NCBI GenBank assembly: GCA_013176395.1
Contig: JABMLP010000011.1
Location: forward strand, 682,001-746,000
From: Venturia oleaginea
Lineage: Eukaryota; Ascomycota; Dothideomycetes; Venturiales; Venturiaceae
DNA length: 64,000 nt
Reading direction: 5' to 3'
Below the pieces are notes generated by a model. It was not told the DNA's origin and did not search any database. It saw only the letters and a program-made list of their open reading frames with translations. This document shows, in pieces, positions 37,623 to 47,410 of the stretch (the first letter of the stretch is position 1; the number at the start of each line of letters is the position of its first letter). The translations under genes were made by a program, and so were the position numbers.

Positions 37623-38320
37623 CTATCTAGGCCTATCCGACCACCTTATAGGCAGTTTTTGGCTCCGCCTGACGACGTCGGTTAGTTGGCTTGATTGATT
37701 ATCAAACGCGATGAGTGTAGGAATACTCGAGGCCAACCTCGCAACTTCCTCCATCTTCTCAGAGAAAGGACCCCGCCCATCGTTGACAAGACACATCTGC
37801 TGGCGTTCTGCATCGGACATACATTCCAAAACATACATCATGGCAGAAGTGAGCGAATTATAGCCTTGATACATCTTCCGGATTTCACATCCCATAACGT
37901 CTCCACTCAAACAAATCGTCTTCGCAATCTTCAGGAGAGTCTTGATCGCCGACGCCTTAGTTCCAAATGAAGCATTGACGGTCACGTTTCGCTCTATGGA
38001 TGCAATGGAGTCTTCAATGCAACCGAACACCTCGCCTACTTTGTCTTGTTGCTTGGATCTAGACAAACGGGTGTATTCCTTGTTGATGGATCATCAAATA
38101 GATTTGGAGTGGTGGTCGAAATCGAAGACGCGGGCTTGCTCTCTTAGTATTGGCTGGAATCGAAGGAGCGCAGCGCGGTGCGAAGGTCGTATTCTTGTAT
38201 CACAGGCGCATTGTTCTGTGCCATTGCGTCTATATTTGGTCTGGCTGTGGCATGTTGATGGATATCTCCTGCCACCGACTCGCCAGCAGTGTTTGCGCGA
38301 AGACGTTTGCGTGAAGCCAT
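37623..38320 (-). pseudogene. Broken paralogue of the 40.5-41.3 kb gene
   Basis: The N-terminal part (from ATG 38320, MASRKRLRANTAGES, then EYDLRTALRSFDSSQY) stops in frame; another frame continues EQARVFDFDHHSKSI into two consecutive TGA codons; the third block, 38066-37623, is open for 147 codons. Compared with the intact neighbour, EYDLRTAL, the region around SKQQDKVGEVF, and the FGTKASAIKTLLKIAK / GCEIRK block align, while about 25 residues after the DLRTAL motif are missing. TGATGA in place of expected Trp codons fits G-to-A changes. Unknown function. Confidence 0.7.
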
Positions 38321-39215
38321 GAGCTGTGGAGTAGAATGGCGCCAGCACATGAACAAGCCGAAACGAAGTATTGAGTTCACTATGCAGCTGGATCAGAAAG
38401 TAGGAATTGCGAAGTAAGATTCGGGAAGCAATAGGCGGCATGGGAAGTAAGGTTTTGTTTGATGGGTTTGCTTATGCTTGAATATTTACGGAGGTAGAGA
38501 GCGCGAGATTATTGCGATAGCAACGCGTATGCCCGTGATCGATTGATCGTGCTCTTTGACAACTCATTTCCGACTGGGACGGCGAGGAGCATTCAATTTC
38601 CTCAAGGTCTCAACAACGCTATCAATCTCACTGTTGCAATCAGGTCATCTAACCGCCCGCCTAACATTTACCGCCCAGGCTCGACGGAGACCAAGTAGTC
38701 TATTTACCTAGCTTCTACCCCCGGCGAGCTCTCTCGGCCTCGATAGACTCTTCGTCCCGTTAGACGAGAGGGTGAGAGTAGGGTTTAGACAGGGCTACGG
38801 AAGAAAGTCCGAGATAAAAAATAGGTATGGAAATAATTATGGAATTCTAAGTAGGTCTTCTACTCCCTAATTAGGAAAATTATGTAGGAATCTAACTTAA
38901 GTAAGGGACTCCGGCACATCGTGTCTCCGAAATCTGGTCGACAATTTTGATCGAGGCCGTACCACAAACAGAGTCCCTCCAGTCTGGCAACATGATGCAG
39001 AAGACTGCAAGAAACTTATCAACATTGATCTTGAGCTTGGTGGAAGCATGGAGATTGAAGGACTAGCGTGGTACCCAGATTTCGCCAGAAATCTATAACG
39101 CTAACAAGACGACACGTGATGGATTGATGCTATATACTCATCAGTTCTTCGAAGTCACTCCACCTTCATCACAAAGCACAGACTCTTGCGACCAAGCCTT
39201 TCACCGTACACAAAG
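38321..39215. other. Intergenic
   Basis: A/T-rich stretch near 38810-38890. No gene seen. Confidence 0.35.
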
Positions 39216-39323
39216 ATGGAGGGCCAACCGCCAACAATACCAGCACACGACTCTCCTCAGACATCATCGCACACAATAATGGAACAGCCAACTCCCACTC
39301 CAGGCATCGACACCATCTCCTAG
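39216..39323 (+). other. In-frame upstream ORF ending in TAG
   Basis: Starts MEGQPPTIPAHDSPQ and stays in the frame of the gene at 39360; the TAG at 39321-39323 falls in DTIS*AVASLS. It is either a former N-terminus cut by a CAG-to-TAG change, or a regulatory uORF. Confidence 0.4.
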
Positions 39324-39359
39324 GCCGTTGCCTCCCTCTCACTTACAACTGCGACCGCC

Positions 39360-40064
39360 ATGAAACCACATCCAACCTTCTTAGGCCTTGCAAGAGAGGC
39401 CCGGGACCAGATCTACAAATACCTCCTCATCGCCAACACCAACATTTGCCCCGAAGGCCTTGTGGCCACAACACCGGAAATGGGCGATCATCTACGCCGC
39501 AGCCAAAAATGTCTGGAACTCTTCATCGCTACAAGAATTATGTTTGTGAACAGCCAGATCTTTTCTGAGAGCAGTCAGATACTGTACAAGACGAACAGGT
39601 TCAAGATTCAGATTCCCGGTCCAGTATTCGACGAGGACCGCATCGATACGTTGGATAAATTCGCCAAGGTCACGCTTCTGGTTACGGGACTTGTAGAACA
39701 GAGGTTCCAGTGGAACGAAGAATTGACATTTGTAATGGATGGGTTATGCCAGAACGAGGATCTAGATGAGCTGGACATCAACATGCGTTTTGTGAGAGAG
39801 TGGCAGTTGTGCGAGAGAAAGATAGATCACGTTCAGGGGATCCTGTCACAGCTCTATCGGGTGCAGGTAAGCCACAGGCTGGGCTTCCATTCCTGGTGTA
39901 AATATGGTTTTACAGGAAGAGGGCGCTATCAACTACTCAGGGAGGAGACGCCGGGCTCCTTCAACTTTCTGCTAGGACTAGAGAAAGCCATGCTCAAGGA
40001 TTCGGGCAAGCCTACCCTGATGGAACAAGCGGACATTGACCTTGAACATCAGCGCGATTGGTAG
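39360..40064 (+). CDS. 2EXR/F-box-like domain protein
   Basis: 234 residues. It begins close to the family hallmark FLGLAREARDQIYKYLLI, the degenerate F-box-like/2EXR motif (F-x2-L-x2-E-x-R-x2-IY-x2-LL) seen in large lineage-specific families of filamentous ascomycetes. The second conserved block is INSQIFSESSQILYKTNRF-like (VNSQIFSESSQILYKTNRF), typical of these proteins. An upstream ATG at 39216 lies in the same frame and is separated from this start by a single TAG at 39321-39323, so the gene may originally have been 48 codons longer. Function is unknown; relatives are often assumed to be adaptor-like. It lies between the two members of another paralogous family. Confidence 0.7.
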   Translation: MKPHPTFLGLAREARDQIYKYLLIANTNICPEGLVATTPEMGDHLRRSQKCLELFIATRIMFVNSQIFSESSQILYKTNRFKIQIPGPVFDEDRIDTLDKFAKVTLLVTGLVEQRFQWNEELTFVMDGLCQNEDLDELDINMRFVREWQLCERKIDHVQGILSQLYRVQVSHRLGFHSWCKYGFTGRGRYQLLREETPGSFNFLLGLEKAMLKDSGKPTLMEQADIDLEHQRDW

Positions 40065-40501
40065 ATGGATGAGCTTCGTGGATTTAGGCGCTGGTAAATA
40101 CTAAAGTTGATCCCGACTCGATTGTAAGTTCATTTCAAGGGTAATAAATCATGTCTCTAATATAGATAGGGAATCGGTACGGTTTGCCACATTTCGACGA
40201 ACACCACGAAGTTGGAAGCGGGATCCAAATTTGCGAGATAAGCTCGTCTTATACAACTGGTAGGAAGGAGGAGATGTCGAGGCTGCTACGTATCATGGAA
40301 AGTCGGATGTAAGGACGTCATTGTCAGCAAAACACTTTCTCGATAATCATTCCCAGAATTCTCCGCGCTGCAAGTGTCAGTTCAGTATCTGCTCTGATCG
40401 TGGTGCTTACATAGTACCCATCACTGAGCAAATAACACATTAGATTACCATGCGACCAACTCCCATTTCTTGCTCGGCCGTGGTGGACAGTCTCGTACCT
40501 A
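40065..40501. other. Intergenic between convergent genes
   Basis: 3' regions of the genes on either side; no feature recognised. Confidence 0.35.
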
Positions 40502-41308
40502 TTACGATTCATCCTCATCGTCATCATCATAATCAACATCATCCTCAACCGACTCCAACAACAAATCCACAACATCATCCAACCCCACGCAAATATTCCA
40601 ATCCCCCGCATTACAAATCCTGACCGTATCCACCAAGCGGTCGGAAAAAAGTCCAGTCCCATCATCCACTTTACACATCCTCGCTCTTTCCTCAATACTC
40701 ATCGTTCTCGCCACATTCAGAAATGCATCGTTTATACTGCTATCATACCGAAAGTCCTTCCTGATCTCATCCGCAATAGCCCCCGAACTATCCAATATCA
40801 CCCTTGTGATTTTCCGCAGCGTTTCCATAGCCGATTTTTTCGTTTCCCAAGATGAAATCGGTTGGACATCATCCCCTATCGACCTCACAGAGTCAACCAC
40901 TTTTCTCGTCACATCTCCCGCCATTTCATACTGCTTCGATCCGCCGAGTTTGTCGTGCCGGAGGTTGATTTCTTTCCATAGGGAATCTGCGTAATGCTCA
41001 AACTTGATTACTTTCTTTTGCTCCCTTTGAGCGAGAAAATGATGGTATGAGCGTGCCCACGTTGCTATACTGGGATTCGAGACATTCAGTCGGAGAAGAT
41101 TGTCTATGAGTAGACTCTTCGGTATTGATTCCAAGGCTGTCCGGAGATCGTATTCCGGTGCTGCTGCTGGGTAGAAACTCGGTGGTGACATTGGCGGAGG
41201 CATATTCGAGTATATCGTATCCGTGCGCATCCTTTTCCTCGATTGTAAAGGCAACGTCATTGCTTGTCGTGCATGTTGTTGAAAAGGGGCAACTGGTGTC
41301 CCAGCCAT
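40502..41308 (-). CDS. Uncharacterised fungal protein, intact paralogue of 37.6-38.3 kb
   Basis: Single-exon frame of 268 residues. The N-terminus is basic and polar (QSRKRMRTDTIYS), possibly a nuclear-localisation stretch; the middle is predicted helical (EYDLRTALESIPKSLLIDNL, then NPSIATWARSYHHFL and SKQYEMAGDV); the C-terminus is strongly acidic (DDVDYDDDDEDES). The segment KSAMETLRKITRVIL...ADEIRKDF aligns with KASAIKTLLKIAK...GCEIRK in the pseudogene. The two copies share gene order around the F-box-like gene, so they probably arose by local duplication. I do not know its function. Confidence 0.75.
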   Translation of the reverse strand: MAGTPVAPFQQHARQAMTLPLQSRKRMRTDTIYSNMPPPMSPPSFYPAAAPEYDLRTALESIPKSLLIDNLLRLNVSNPSIATWARSYHHFLAQREQKKVIKFEHYADSLWKEINLRHDKLGGSKQYEMAGDVTRKVVDSVRSIGDDVQPISSWETKKSAMETLRKITRVILDSSGAIADEIRKDFRYDSSINDAFLNVARTMSIEERARMCKVDDGTGLFSDRLVDTVRICNAGDWNICVGLDDVVDLLLESVEDDVDYDDDDEDES

Positions 41309-42182
41309 AATGAGAGTCTCGGGCGCGCGCAGAGAAGTCGTATAGATGGTGGATTGAGTAGTTGTTCCGCTCAGTTGTCATGGATTGATGATGTTTGCTG
41401 AGGTATTTACTTGCTGAAATCTCGTGTGACATAAGATAGTCAGGTCCCATGCTAGAACGTGACTGCTTACGCTATCCTGTCGTTAGAATGAACCGGCAAC
41501 CGTGTTAGCCCCTGACTAGGGTCGAGAATCGGCCTTATTCATAAATAGACTCGGCGCCGCCGTCTCCGCCCATCATTTTCCTTCTTCTCCTCACACCCGC
41601 CATTTCAACTCCAACATCAATAATGTTTTCGAAATCCTTTTCTTTGAACGGGCATGATACCAGGGCCGTGACATCAACTTCAGACCTGCTTGTGCGATTC
41701 CATCATACACCAGACTTTGGCTCGGCTCTACTCCGAAATGGACCCGGTTCCCCGGGGAAAATTTAGAATTCCTTATGCAGGCTGTGTAGAGGTCTGGACT
41801 TCTTCGCAGGACGTTGGAGGGGGCCAGACAACGATCCTCCTTTCTACCACGACTCCCTTTCGATGAGAGAGGATGTTCCATACCTAACCCTTTTGATGCT
41901 TCTTGCCTGATGCCGTATCGTTCCTAAAACTACGCAGGGTGATCAAATTGCTGCCAAGCTATTGGAATTCAAAGCGAAGTCAGGTATTCGAGAACCCCTC
42001 ACGTATCAGGTCGAATAACCGCAACTTTACGGTTGCGAAAAAAATACAACCGTAAGTTTACTGTCAATCTACAGTTTCAGCTAAATTCTAAAAAGTTTAC
42101 GGCTTAGAAAGACCCTAGCCCGCAGCTATGGGATATCTATCCCGTACCGACCTTCCAAAGCATTGCCAATTCCAACCTCAGA
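41309..42182. other. Intergenic
   Basis: Promoter of the minus-strand gene. A short plus-strand frame from 41623 (46 codons, MFSKSFSLNG) has a C/T-rich leader but no other support. Sequence around 42020-42110 has repeated AACCGTAA/TTACGG motifs of unknown meaning. Confidence 0.35.
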
Positions 42183-43837
42183 TCACGCGTATTTCTCCAA
42201 CCACCCCGACCTTTCTTCATCACACACTCCTGCCACCATTACGTGCCACTTCAAGTGGAATTTGGTCACGTCCCATCCCAACCGTCTCTCATCCCTTAGA
42301 AACAGGCAGTACGTGAATATTGCTGCCAGGCGATCTGCGCGAATATGCCATTCATATTGGGGCTTACCCCTCCAGTTGGCGAGGCTAATAACCTTATTGT
42401 GGAATGCCCTCCTAAGCCACCTCATTAGTCGGCGTTCAAGCGTCTTATGACCGGCATCCAGAGTATGATAGATGTCCAACTGTATAGGTCCGTATTTGCT
42501 GTTCAGCCTGGTCATTGGAGACAGATTCTTGATGTTGTAGTTTATTAGTGTGATCTTCCACTTGCTCTTGCTGTAGAAGATTTTGAGGATGTTTTCCCTG
42601 TCGATTGATTTGCTAACACGGCTTAGATCTGGCTCCGGAGCTATTGTTATATCCCGTATCTCGTCTTTGACAACGGCGTGATAGGATATCATATCCATCA
42701 ATTCATTTGGAAGCGTGTGAATTCCAATCACCCTCACCTGCTCTGCCTCTGCCTCTGATGCGTCTTTCACGCTAGGGGTGTCAGACAGCTCTTGCAAGAC
42801 ATCTGAGCCACCATTATACTCTTCGTCATTCTCTTTGCCGGATTGTATAATCTCACACTCTGCAAGCTTTTCTAGTTGAGGAGCGGCAGGCGAATCATGG
42901 GCTATCTGGGGTTCATCATCCTCTCCCTCAACGCCCGAATCGTCCTGAGCTTCCATCACAGGAGCTCCTTCGCTCGACTCCTGCAAGCTGTATATGTCCT
43001 TGGGTTGCGCTTCACATCCCAATCCGCTATCCACTCTTGCCAAGGAAGGAAAATCAGACGAACTCTTCTCTGCAGACTCCCGCCTTGAGGCTATTTTGTT
43101 AAGGGCGGCGCCTTTGGATCGAACGCAGCTTCCAGGTGCAGATGGGAGATAGGCGAGAAATTTCGCAAGATTCCATGTTGACGGTGGATCATACCCCCAG
43201 GAGATTGGACACGGAAAATAGGCGAATCTTCTTGTACGAGTTTCCACCTTTTTTGGCCAGCCTAGCTTCCAATTTTGATCCATTAGGTCAAGAGTCAGGC
43301 TGGCTTGAACTCCATCGGTTTCCAATATGTACCTGGCGACAGTCTGGCCAAGAACAAGAACCCAGAATATACAACTGTATGGGTAATCTCCCGCCATTAC
43401 GTGCCATTCTTCCCTTGTGATTCCTATCGTGATTTGCGATCTTTTTAAATGTTTGAGGCGCAAGAACAGGTAGGCAATCCTCCTTCCACATGGATTCTGG
43501 CCCCTTAATTCTTCGCACACGATTTGAGCTTGATCGTCTGGACGTTTTCGATTTCTAAGGTTTGCGGTGGGATGTGTCTGCAGAAGCATGTTAGCGCTTG
43601 AAACGGGCATCTACAGGAAAACCAGGGGACGACGGCTAGCTTGACATGAATTTCCAAAGTGAATCGAGGAGTTGCTAGCCTTCTAGTGGAGTACAAGCGA
43701 CTTGCACTTACTGCGCTTTTGAGAATGCCTTTTAGGTATCTTGAAGCAGGTCGGGATCGCCATAGCCGGAATGCGCCAGGGACAAGCTGCACGTCATTTC
43801 CTTTCTCGATCTTGCGGTCGGGCTGTCTGAGAGACAT
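42183..43837 (-). CDS. 2EXR/F-box-like protein with acidic linker
   Basis: Two minus-strand exons: 43837-43712 and 43577-42183, joined by a 134-bp intron with a GTAAGT donor, CTAAC branch site and CTGCAG acceptor; 506 residues. The intron is longer than most here. The C-terminal half carries IHTLPNELMDMISYHAVV, the F-box-like motif, then NILKIFYSKSKWKITL and YGPIQLDIYHTLDAGHKTL, blocks also found in the neighbouring gene at 44.3 kb. The middle (about residues 210-330) is acidic and probably disordered. A motif around EWHVM recurs in both the N- and C-terminal parts, suggesting partial internal duplication. Function unknown. Confidence 0.7.
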
Positions 43838-44282
43838 GAATAGTTAATAGTATAGAGTGATAAGAGAGATGAGGAAGACGACTTCCGCGTGTAGTTTCTA
43901 ATTATGTCGCAGAAGAAGTCGCAGAAAAAACCTTTTTTGTAATGTTGAAGGGAGGCATTAAACGCTGCGAGCCATAGTATGGAGCGGAAAATCAGCATGG
44001 ATGGGCCCCAGACTTTCGCTGAGTGCAACCTGCGCACGTTATTGCCATGGCCAGAAAGACGTTGACACTTGGCAAGAATGCGCAAATAATCTTTGGCTTT
44101 GACGTAGGCGTAGATCTTATCCATGCATGCGCAGAATACCGTCCGGTCCGTGCAGAGGCCGTGCGAAGCGAGGAACGTCAAAATCTCGATATTACTGAGG
44201 TGAGGGAGGGTAGGAAAGATTCCTAGGCGGTCTGAAATCTGCAGCTGATCTTACTCGTCGATACTTTAGTTCTCTCCAGACC
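43838..44282. other. Intergenic with an unexplained open frame
   Basis: A minus-strand frame of 149 codons (43732-44181) reads plausibly around CMDKIYAYVKAKDYLRIL but starts at a doubtful codon context and overlaps exon 1 of the gene before it. It may be a remnant of another 2EXR copy. Confidence 0.3.
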
Positions 44283-44663
44283 TTATACGAACCAGTCCTG
44301 GTCAAGACCAAGTCCGAAAGCCTGATTCTCAAAAGCCGCATAAACCCAACGCCCCAGATTGAGCTTCAAAGTCGTGGTGTCTGCATCCAATTTGTGGTGG
44401 AACTTTATTTCAATCGGTCCATATAGCCTGTCCAATTCAATCAAGCGGTGAAGGTTTTCCTGTCTGCAGTCATAGACGGTGCGATAGAACCAATTCTTTC
44501 CATAGTATACCCCGAGGGCTTTACCGCGACATTGGCGATTGATCCGTATTAGGTTCGGTTCTAGTTTATTGATATCCAATATATAGTCCTCGACAAGTAC
44601 GTTCTCATACACTTGGTTCCGAATCTCGGGGTGGGCTCTGGCAAATTGGTCTAGTGGACTCAT
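44283..44663 (-). CDS. 2EXR/F-box-like protein, N-terminally short
   Basis: From the ATG at 44663 this gives 126 residues starting SPLDQFARAHPEIRNQVYENVL, the F-box-like hallmark, followed by ALGVYYGKNWFYRTVYD and YGPIEIKFHHKLDADTTTLKL. The last block matches the 42.2-43.8 kb gene (YGPIQLDIYHTLDAG), so the two are paralogues. The open frame extends 5' without an ATG through three 78-bp repeats and runs into an LTR at 44991. The usual promoter is therefore replaced by repeats and a retroelement end; expression is uncertain. Confidence 0.5.
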   Translation of the reverse strand: MSPLDQFARAHPEIRNQVYENVLVEDYILDINKLEPNLIRINRQCRGKALGVYYGKNWFYRTVYDCRQENLHRLIELDRLYGPIEIKFHHKLDADTTTLKLNLGRWVYAAFENQAFGLGLDQDWFV

Positions 44664-44873
44664 TGTTCGTACAGTGGCTTTACATGTCTTGTGCGCGGGA
44701 ATCTCGGAAGAGGTTCTCGCAAATGGATATGGTGGTTTCGTCGTTCGTACAATGGCTTTAGATCCCGTTAGCGCGGGAGTCTCGGAAGAACTTCTGGCAA
44801 ATAGATCTGGTGGCTTTAGTGTTCGTACAACGGATATGGATGTCTTGTGCGTGGGAATCTCGGAAGAGGTTCT
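44640..44873 (-). repeat. 78-bp tandem repeat, three copies
   Basis: Three 26-codon units, each of the form R(T/S)SSE(I/T)P, variable, VRT..P....FA. The last unit overlaps the 5' end of the 2EXR-like gene and supplies its start. The repeats keep the same frame. Confidence 0.8.
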
Positions 44874-44990
44874 TGTTGGAAGGCACAAAGATGTATTGAA
44901 GACTGCATGAGGCCTCAAGCTGAAGAGATTAAGGCCTCCTATGTACAAGAATGAATACACTAATGAGGCAGGAGTAAGGAGAGGTATTAA

Positions 44991-45246
44991 TGTCACGGGG
45001 CGGGTTCGGGTATCAGGAGGAAGGAGCAGCAGCAGGAACAGGTATCATTCAACAGGCTACATACGAACTGGCAGGCAAACTAACAGGCAGGTTTGACGAC
45101 AGGGCGTAGCTCAAGGAGCTACGGATTGGTTGAAGCCACGCAGGCTTTTAAACCCCTTCCTCGGCAAAACTACGGTTCTGCCTTGATCACGTACCGTGGG
45201 GCCACCCCAACGGCGGGAAGGACTTGTCCGCGGTCGTACCGTGACA
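44991..45246 (-). mobile_element. LTR family A, 3' LTR of a chromovirus
   Basis: 256 bp with TGTCACGG...CCGTGACA ends. On the minus strand it follows a purine-rich tract (GAGAGAGGGAG) directly after the chromodomain coding region, as expected for a 3' LTR. The LTR contains a short perfect hairpin GTAGCTC-CTT-GAGCTAC. Other copies: 47155-47410, 54865-55118, 55385-55640. Confidence 0.85.
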
Positions 45247-46364
45247 GTACTCCCTCTCTCAGGTCGAAACTCCAGTGAGACGTTTCTTCGGTCCAGGTTT
45301 ATTCGGGTAGCGACGGTGGAAGTTACGGATCAGTTCAGAAGCGTTCTCCAGGTACTCAGCAGGTTCAGCAGTGCAATCTGGGTATCCTACCCACTTGACA
45401 GTGTAGTACAGGCGCGGGTTCTTCTTTGAGCGGCGGCCCAAGAAGGAGTCAACGACTTCTTCGACTTCGTATTGTTCGAAGCCTTCGACTTCGACAGGAG
45501 GCGGGGGTGGCTGGCTTTGTCCAGCCAGGGAGGCATCGGTAGCGGGGCGTAGCAGGCTGATGTTAAACACAGGGTGGATTTTCATAGTGGCGGGCAGGTC
45601 GAGTTCACATGCGTGTGATCCAATCATCCTTTTGACAGCAAAAGGGCCAAGGTTCTTCCAATCGAGCTTCTTCTGAGGGCGTAACGTTTGGATGTTCTTC
45701 GAATTCAACCAGACTTTCTGGCTAGGCAAGTATCGGCGGACAGGCTTCCTTTTCTGATTCACTTGATCTTCCTAACGGGCTTGGGCAGCGATGATCTCAG
45801 TCTTACAGAGCTCGTGGCTCTTCTGCATTCGTTCGGCAAACACACTGGCATCTCGGGTAGCAGGTCTGGCATCAGGACGAATCGGTTCGAATCCAAAACG
45901 CGATTCAAAACCGTACAGGGCAAGGAAGGGCGAGGTTTTCGTGGTTTCGGATACTTGACTGTTCCCCGCGAACTCGGCAGAGGCGAGCCAGTCGGCCCAG
46001 TCATCTTGCAAGTAAGACGCATATGCGCGGAGGTACTGTTCTGGCATATCTTTGACCTCCTGGTCAGACTATCCGATTTTACTCCTTGTTTTCCAGGTCG
46101 GTAAACAATAGTAAAATTGAATCGGGACAGGAATTCAGACCATCGAGCTTGACGTCTATTCAGTTTCTTCGTTGTCATGAAGTATTCCAGGTTCCTATGG
46201 TCGCATAGGATCTTGATTTTCTGTTGGCTCATCTCAAGTTCAGCATCCCATTATTCCAGGCATCGGGCAATGGCAAGTAACTCTTTATCGTAAATGTCGT
46301 TGTTACATTCGGCAGGGGTCATCTTCTCCGAAACAGCGTTCAATCCTCGGTAATCCATACAGAG
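45247..46364 (-). pseudogene. Deleted Ty3-type chromovirus polyprotein
   Basis: Reading down the minus strand: the beginning of the reverse transcriptase ([15 protein letters not shown]), fused directly to the RNase H end ([16 protein letters not shown], stop, [28 protein letters not shown]), then the last part of the integrase ([27 protein letters not shown]), a stop, and an integrase C-terminus with chromodomain ([24 protein letters not shown]) ending at 45259. Most of RT and the integrase core are missing, and gag/protease are absent. Chromodomains of this class direct integration to particular chromatin. Dead element. Confidence 0.85.
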
Positions 46365-46590
46365 TGTCACGGGCTAGACCCTTGGGCCTTTATATAGGCT
46401 TTGCCTATCTCTCTATAGCGCTTGAGGACCTAGCTGTCAAGCCTCGGAATAATTCTAGAGCAAGCTTGTGAATGGCTTGGCATCTCCTTCAAGAGGAGTT
46501 TGCAATCGTGTTTCTATCTTTTTCTCTTTAGGTAGATTGCACATTTGGGTGGTTTTCCCTGGTATCCTGGCATGATCTTAACCCGTCACA
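46365..46590 (+). mobile_element. LTR family B, truncating the chromovirus
   Basis: 226 bp with TGTCACGGGCTAGACC...AACCCGTCACA ends; a second copy lies at 54302-54560 in the opposite orientation. It sits exactly where the chromovirus RT sequence breaks off, and no 5-bp duplication is seen (CAGAG versus CATAT), so it marks a recombination or deletion junction. Confidence 0.75.
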
Positions 46591-47154
46591 CATATTCTAA
46601 ACTCAATAGCTGGGATTATTGATGTGCTCTTGATAGATCTATAAAGTATTAGAAGATTCCATTATTGGAATGTTTTTGTATTCGTTTGTGTTTAAAGATG
46701 TAATATTTTTATTCATTCCTCGAACAAATTATTGTACCAACATTAATCATGCAACGTTGAGCGTAGGGTTTATGGTAGAAAAGTACTAATGATGTCTGAT
46801 AGACTCTAGTATTTATAAATATAGAGTCCTGAATTCCTGAAAGTTTCCTGATAGTCACAGATGCAAAATTGACGAAGTTAGCATAATTTCGTTGATTTGT
46901 ATTGTAAACATCTCGACAAAACCACGCGGACACCCAAATCATAGTTCCTGTGGGTATAGGACTCCAAAAATGCACATTGTAAGCAACTACTCCACCTCCA
47001 TCTCAACTCTCAAGCGCAACGGTCGATGTTGCCACGAAGCCTTCTTGCCAATTCCATATCTTTCTTTTGAATTGTAACGCGCTTGGCGTGAATAGCACAG
47101 AGCGTTAATAGTGGTAAGAAGTAAAGAGGAATAATAATAGACCTTCGAAGAAAC
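46591..47154. other. A/T-rich spacer, no gene seen
   Basis: Between LTR B and an LTR A copy. No coding or RNA feature recognised. Confidence 0.35.
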
Positions 47155-47410
47155 TGTCACGGTACGACCGCGGACAAGTCTCTCCCGCCGTTGGGGTGGC
47201 CCCACGGTACGTGATCAAGGCAGAACCGTAGTTTTGCCGAGGAAAGGGTTTAAAAGCCTGCGTGGCTTCAACCAATCCGTAGCTCCTTGAGCTACGTCCT
47301 GTCGTCAAACCTGCCTGTTGGTTTGCCTGCCAGTTCGTATGTAGCCTGTTGAATGATACCTGTTCCTGCTGCTGCTCCTTCCTCCTGATACCCGAACCCG
47401 CCCCGTGACA
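47155..47410 (+). mobile_element. Solo LTR, family A
   Basis: 256 bp, TGTCACGG to CCGTGACA. The hAT coding sequence begins immediately after it; no target duplication is visible (GAAAC versus GGCTC), so one flank was lost. Confidence 0.85.

Noticed and set aside
40502..41308. Resemblance to nuclear proteasome tether Cut8/Sts1
   Set aside because: Only a vague helical pattern; the known Cut8 signature blocks were not found.
41623..41763. 46-codon plus-strand ORF with C/T-rich leader
   Set aside because: Too short, no signal peptide or motif.
42876..43420. Plus-strand ORFs opposite the 2EXR gene
   Set aside because: Shadows of the spliced minus-strand gene.
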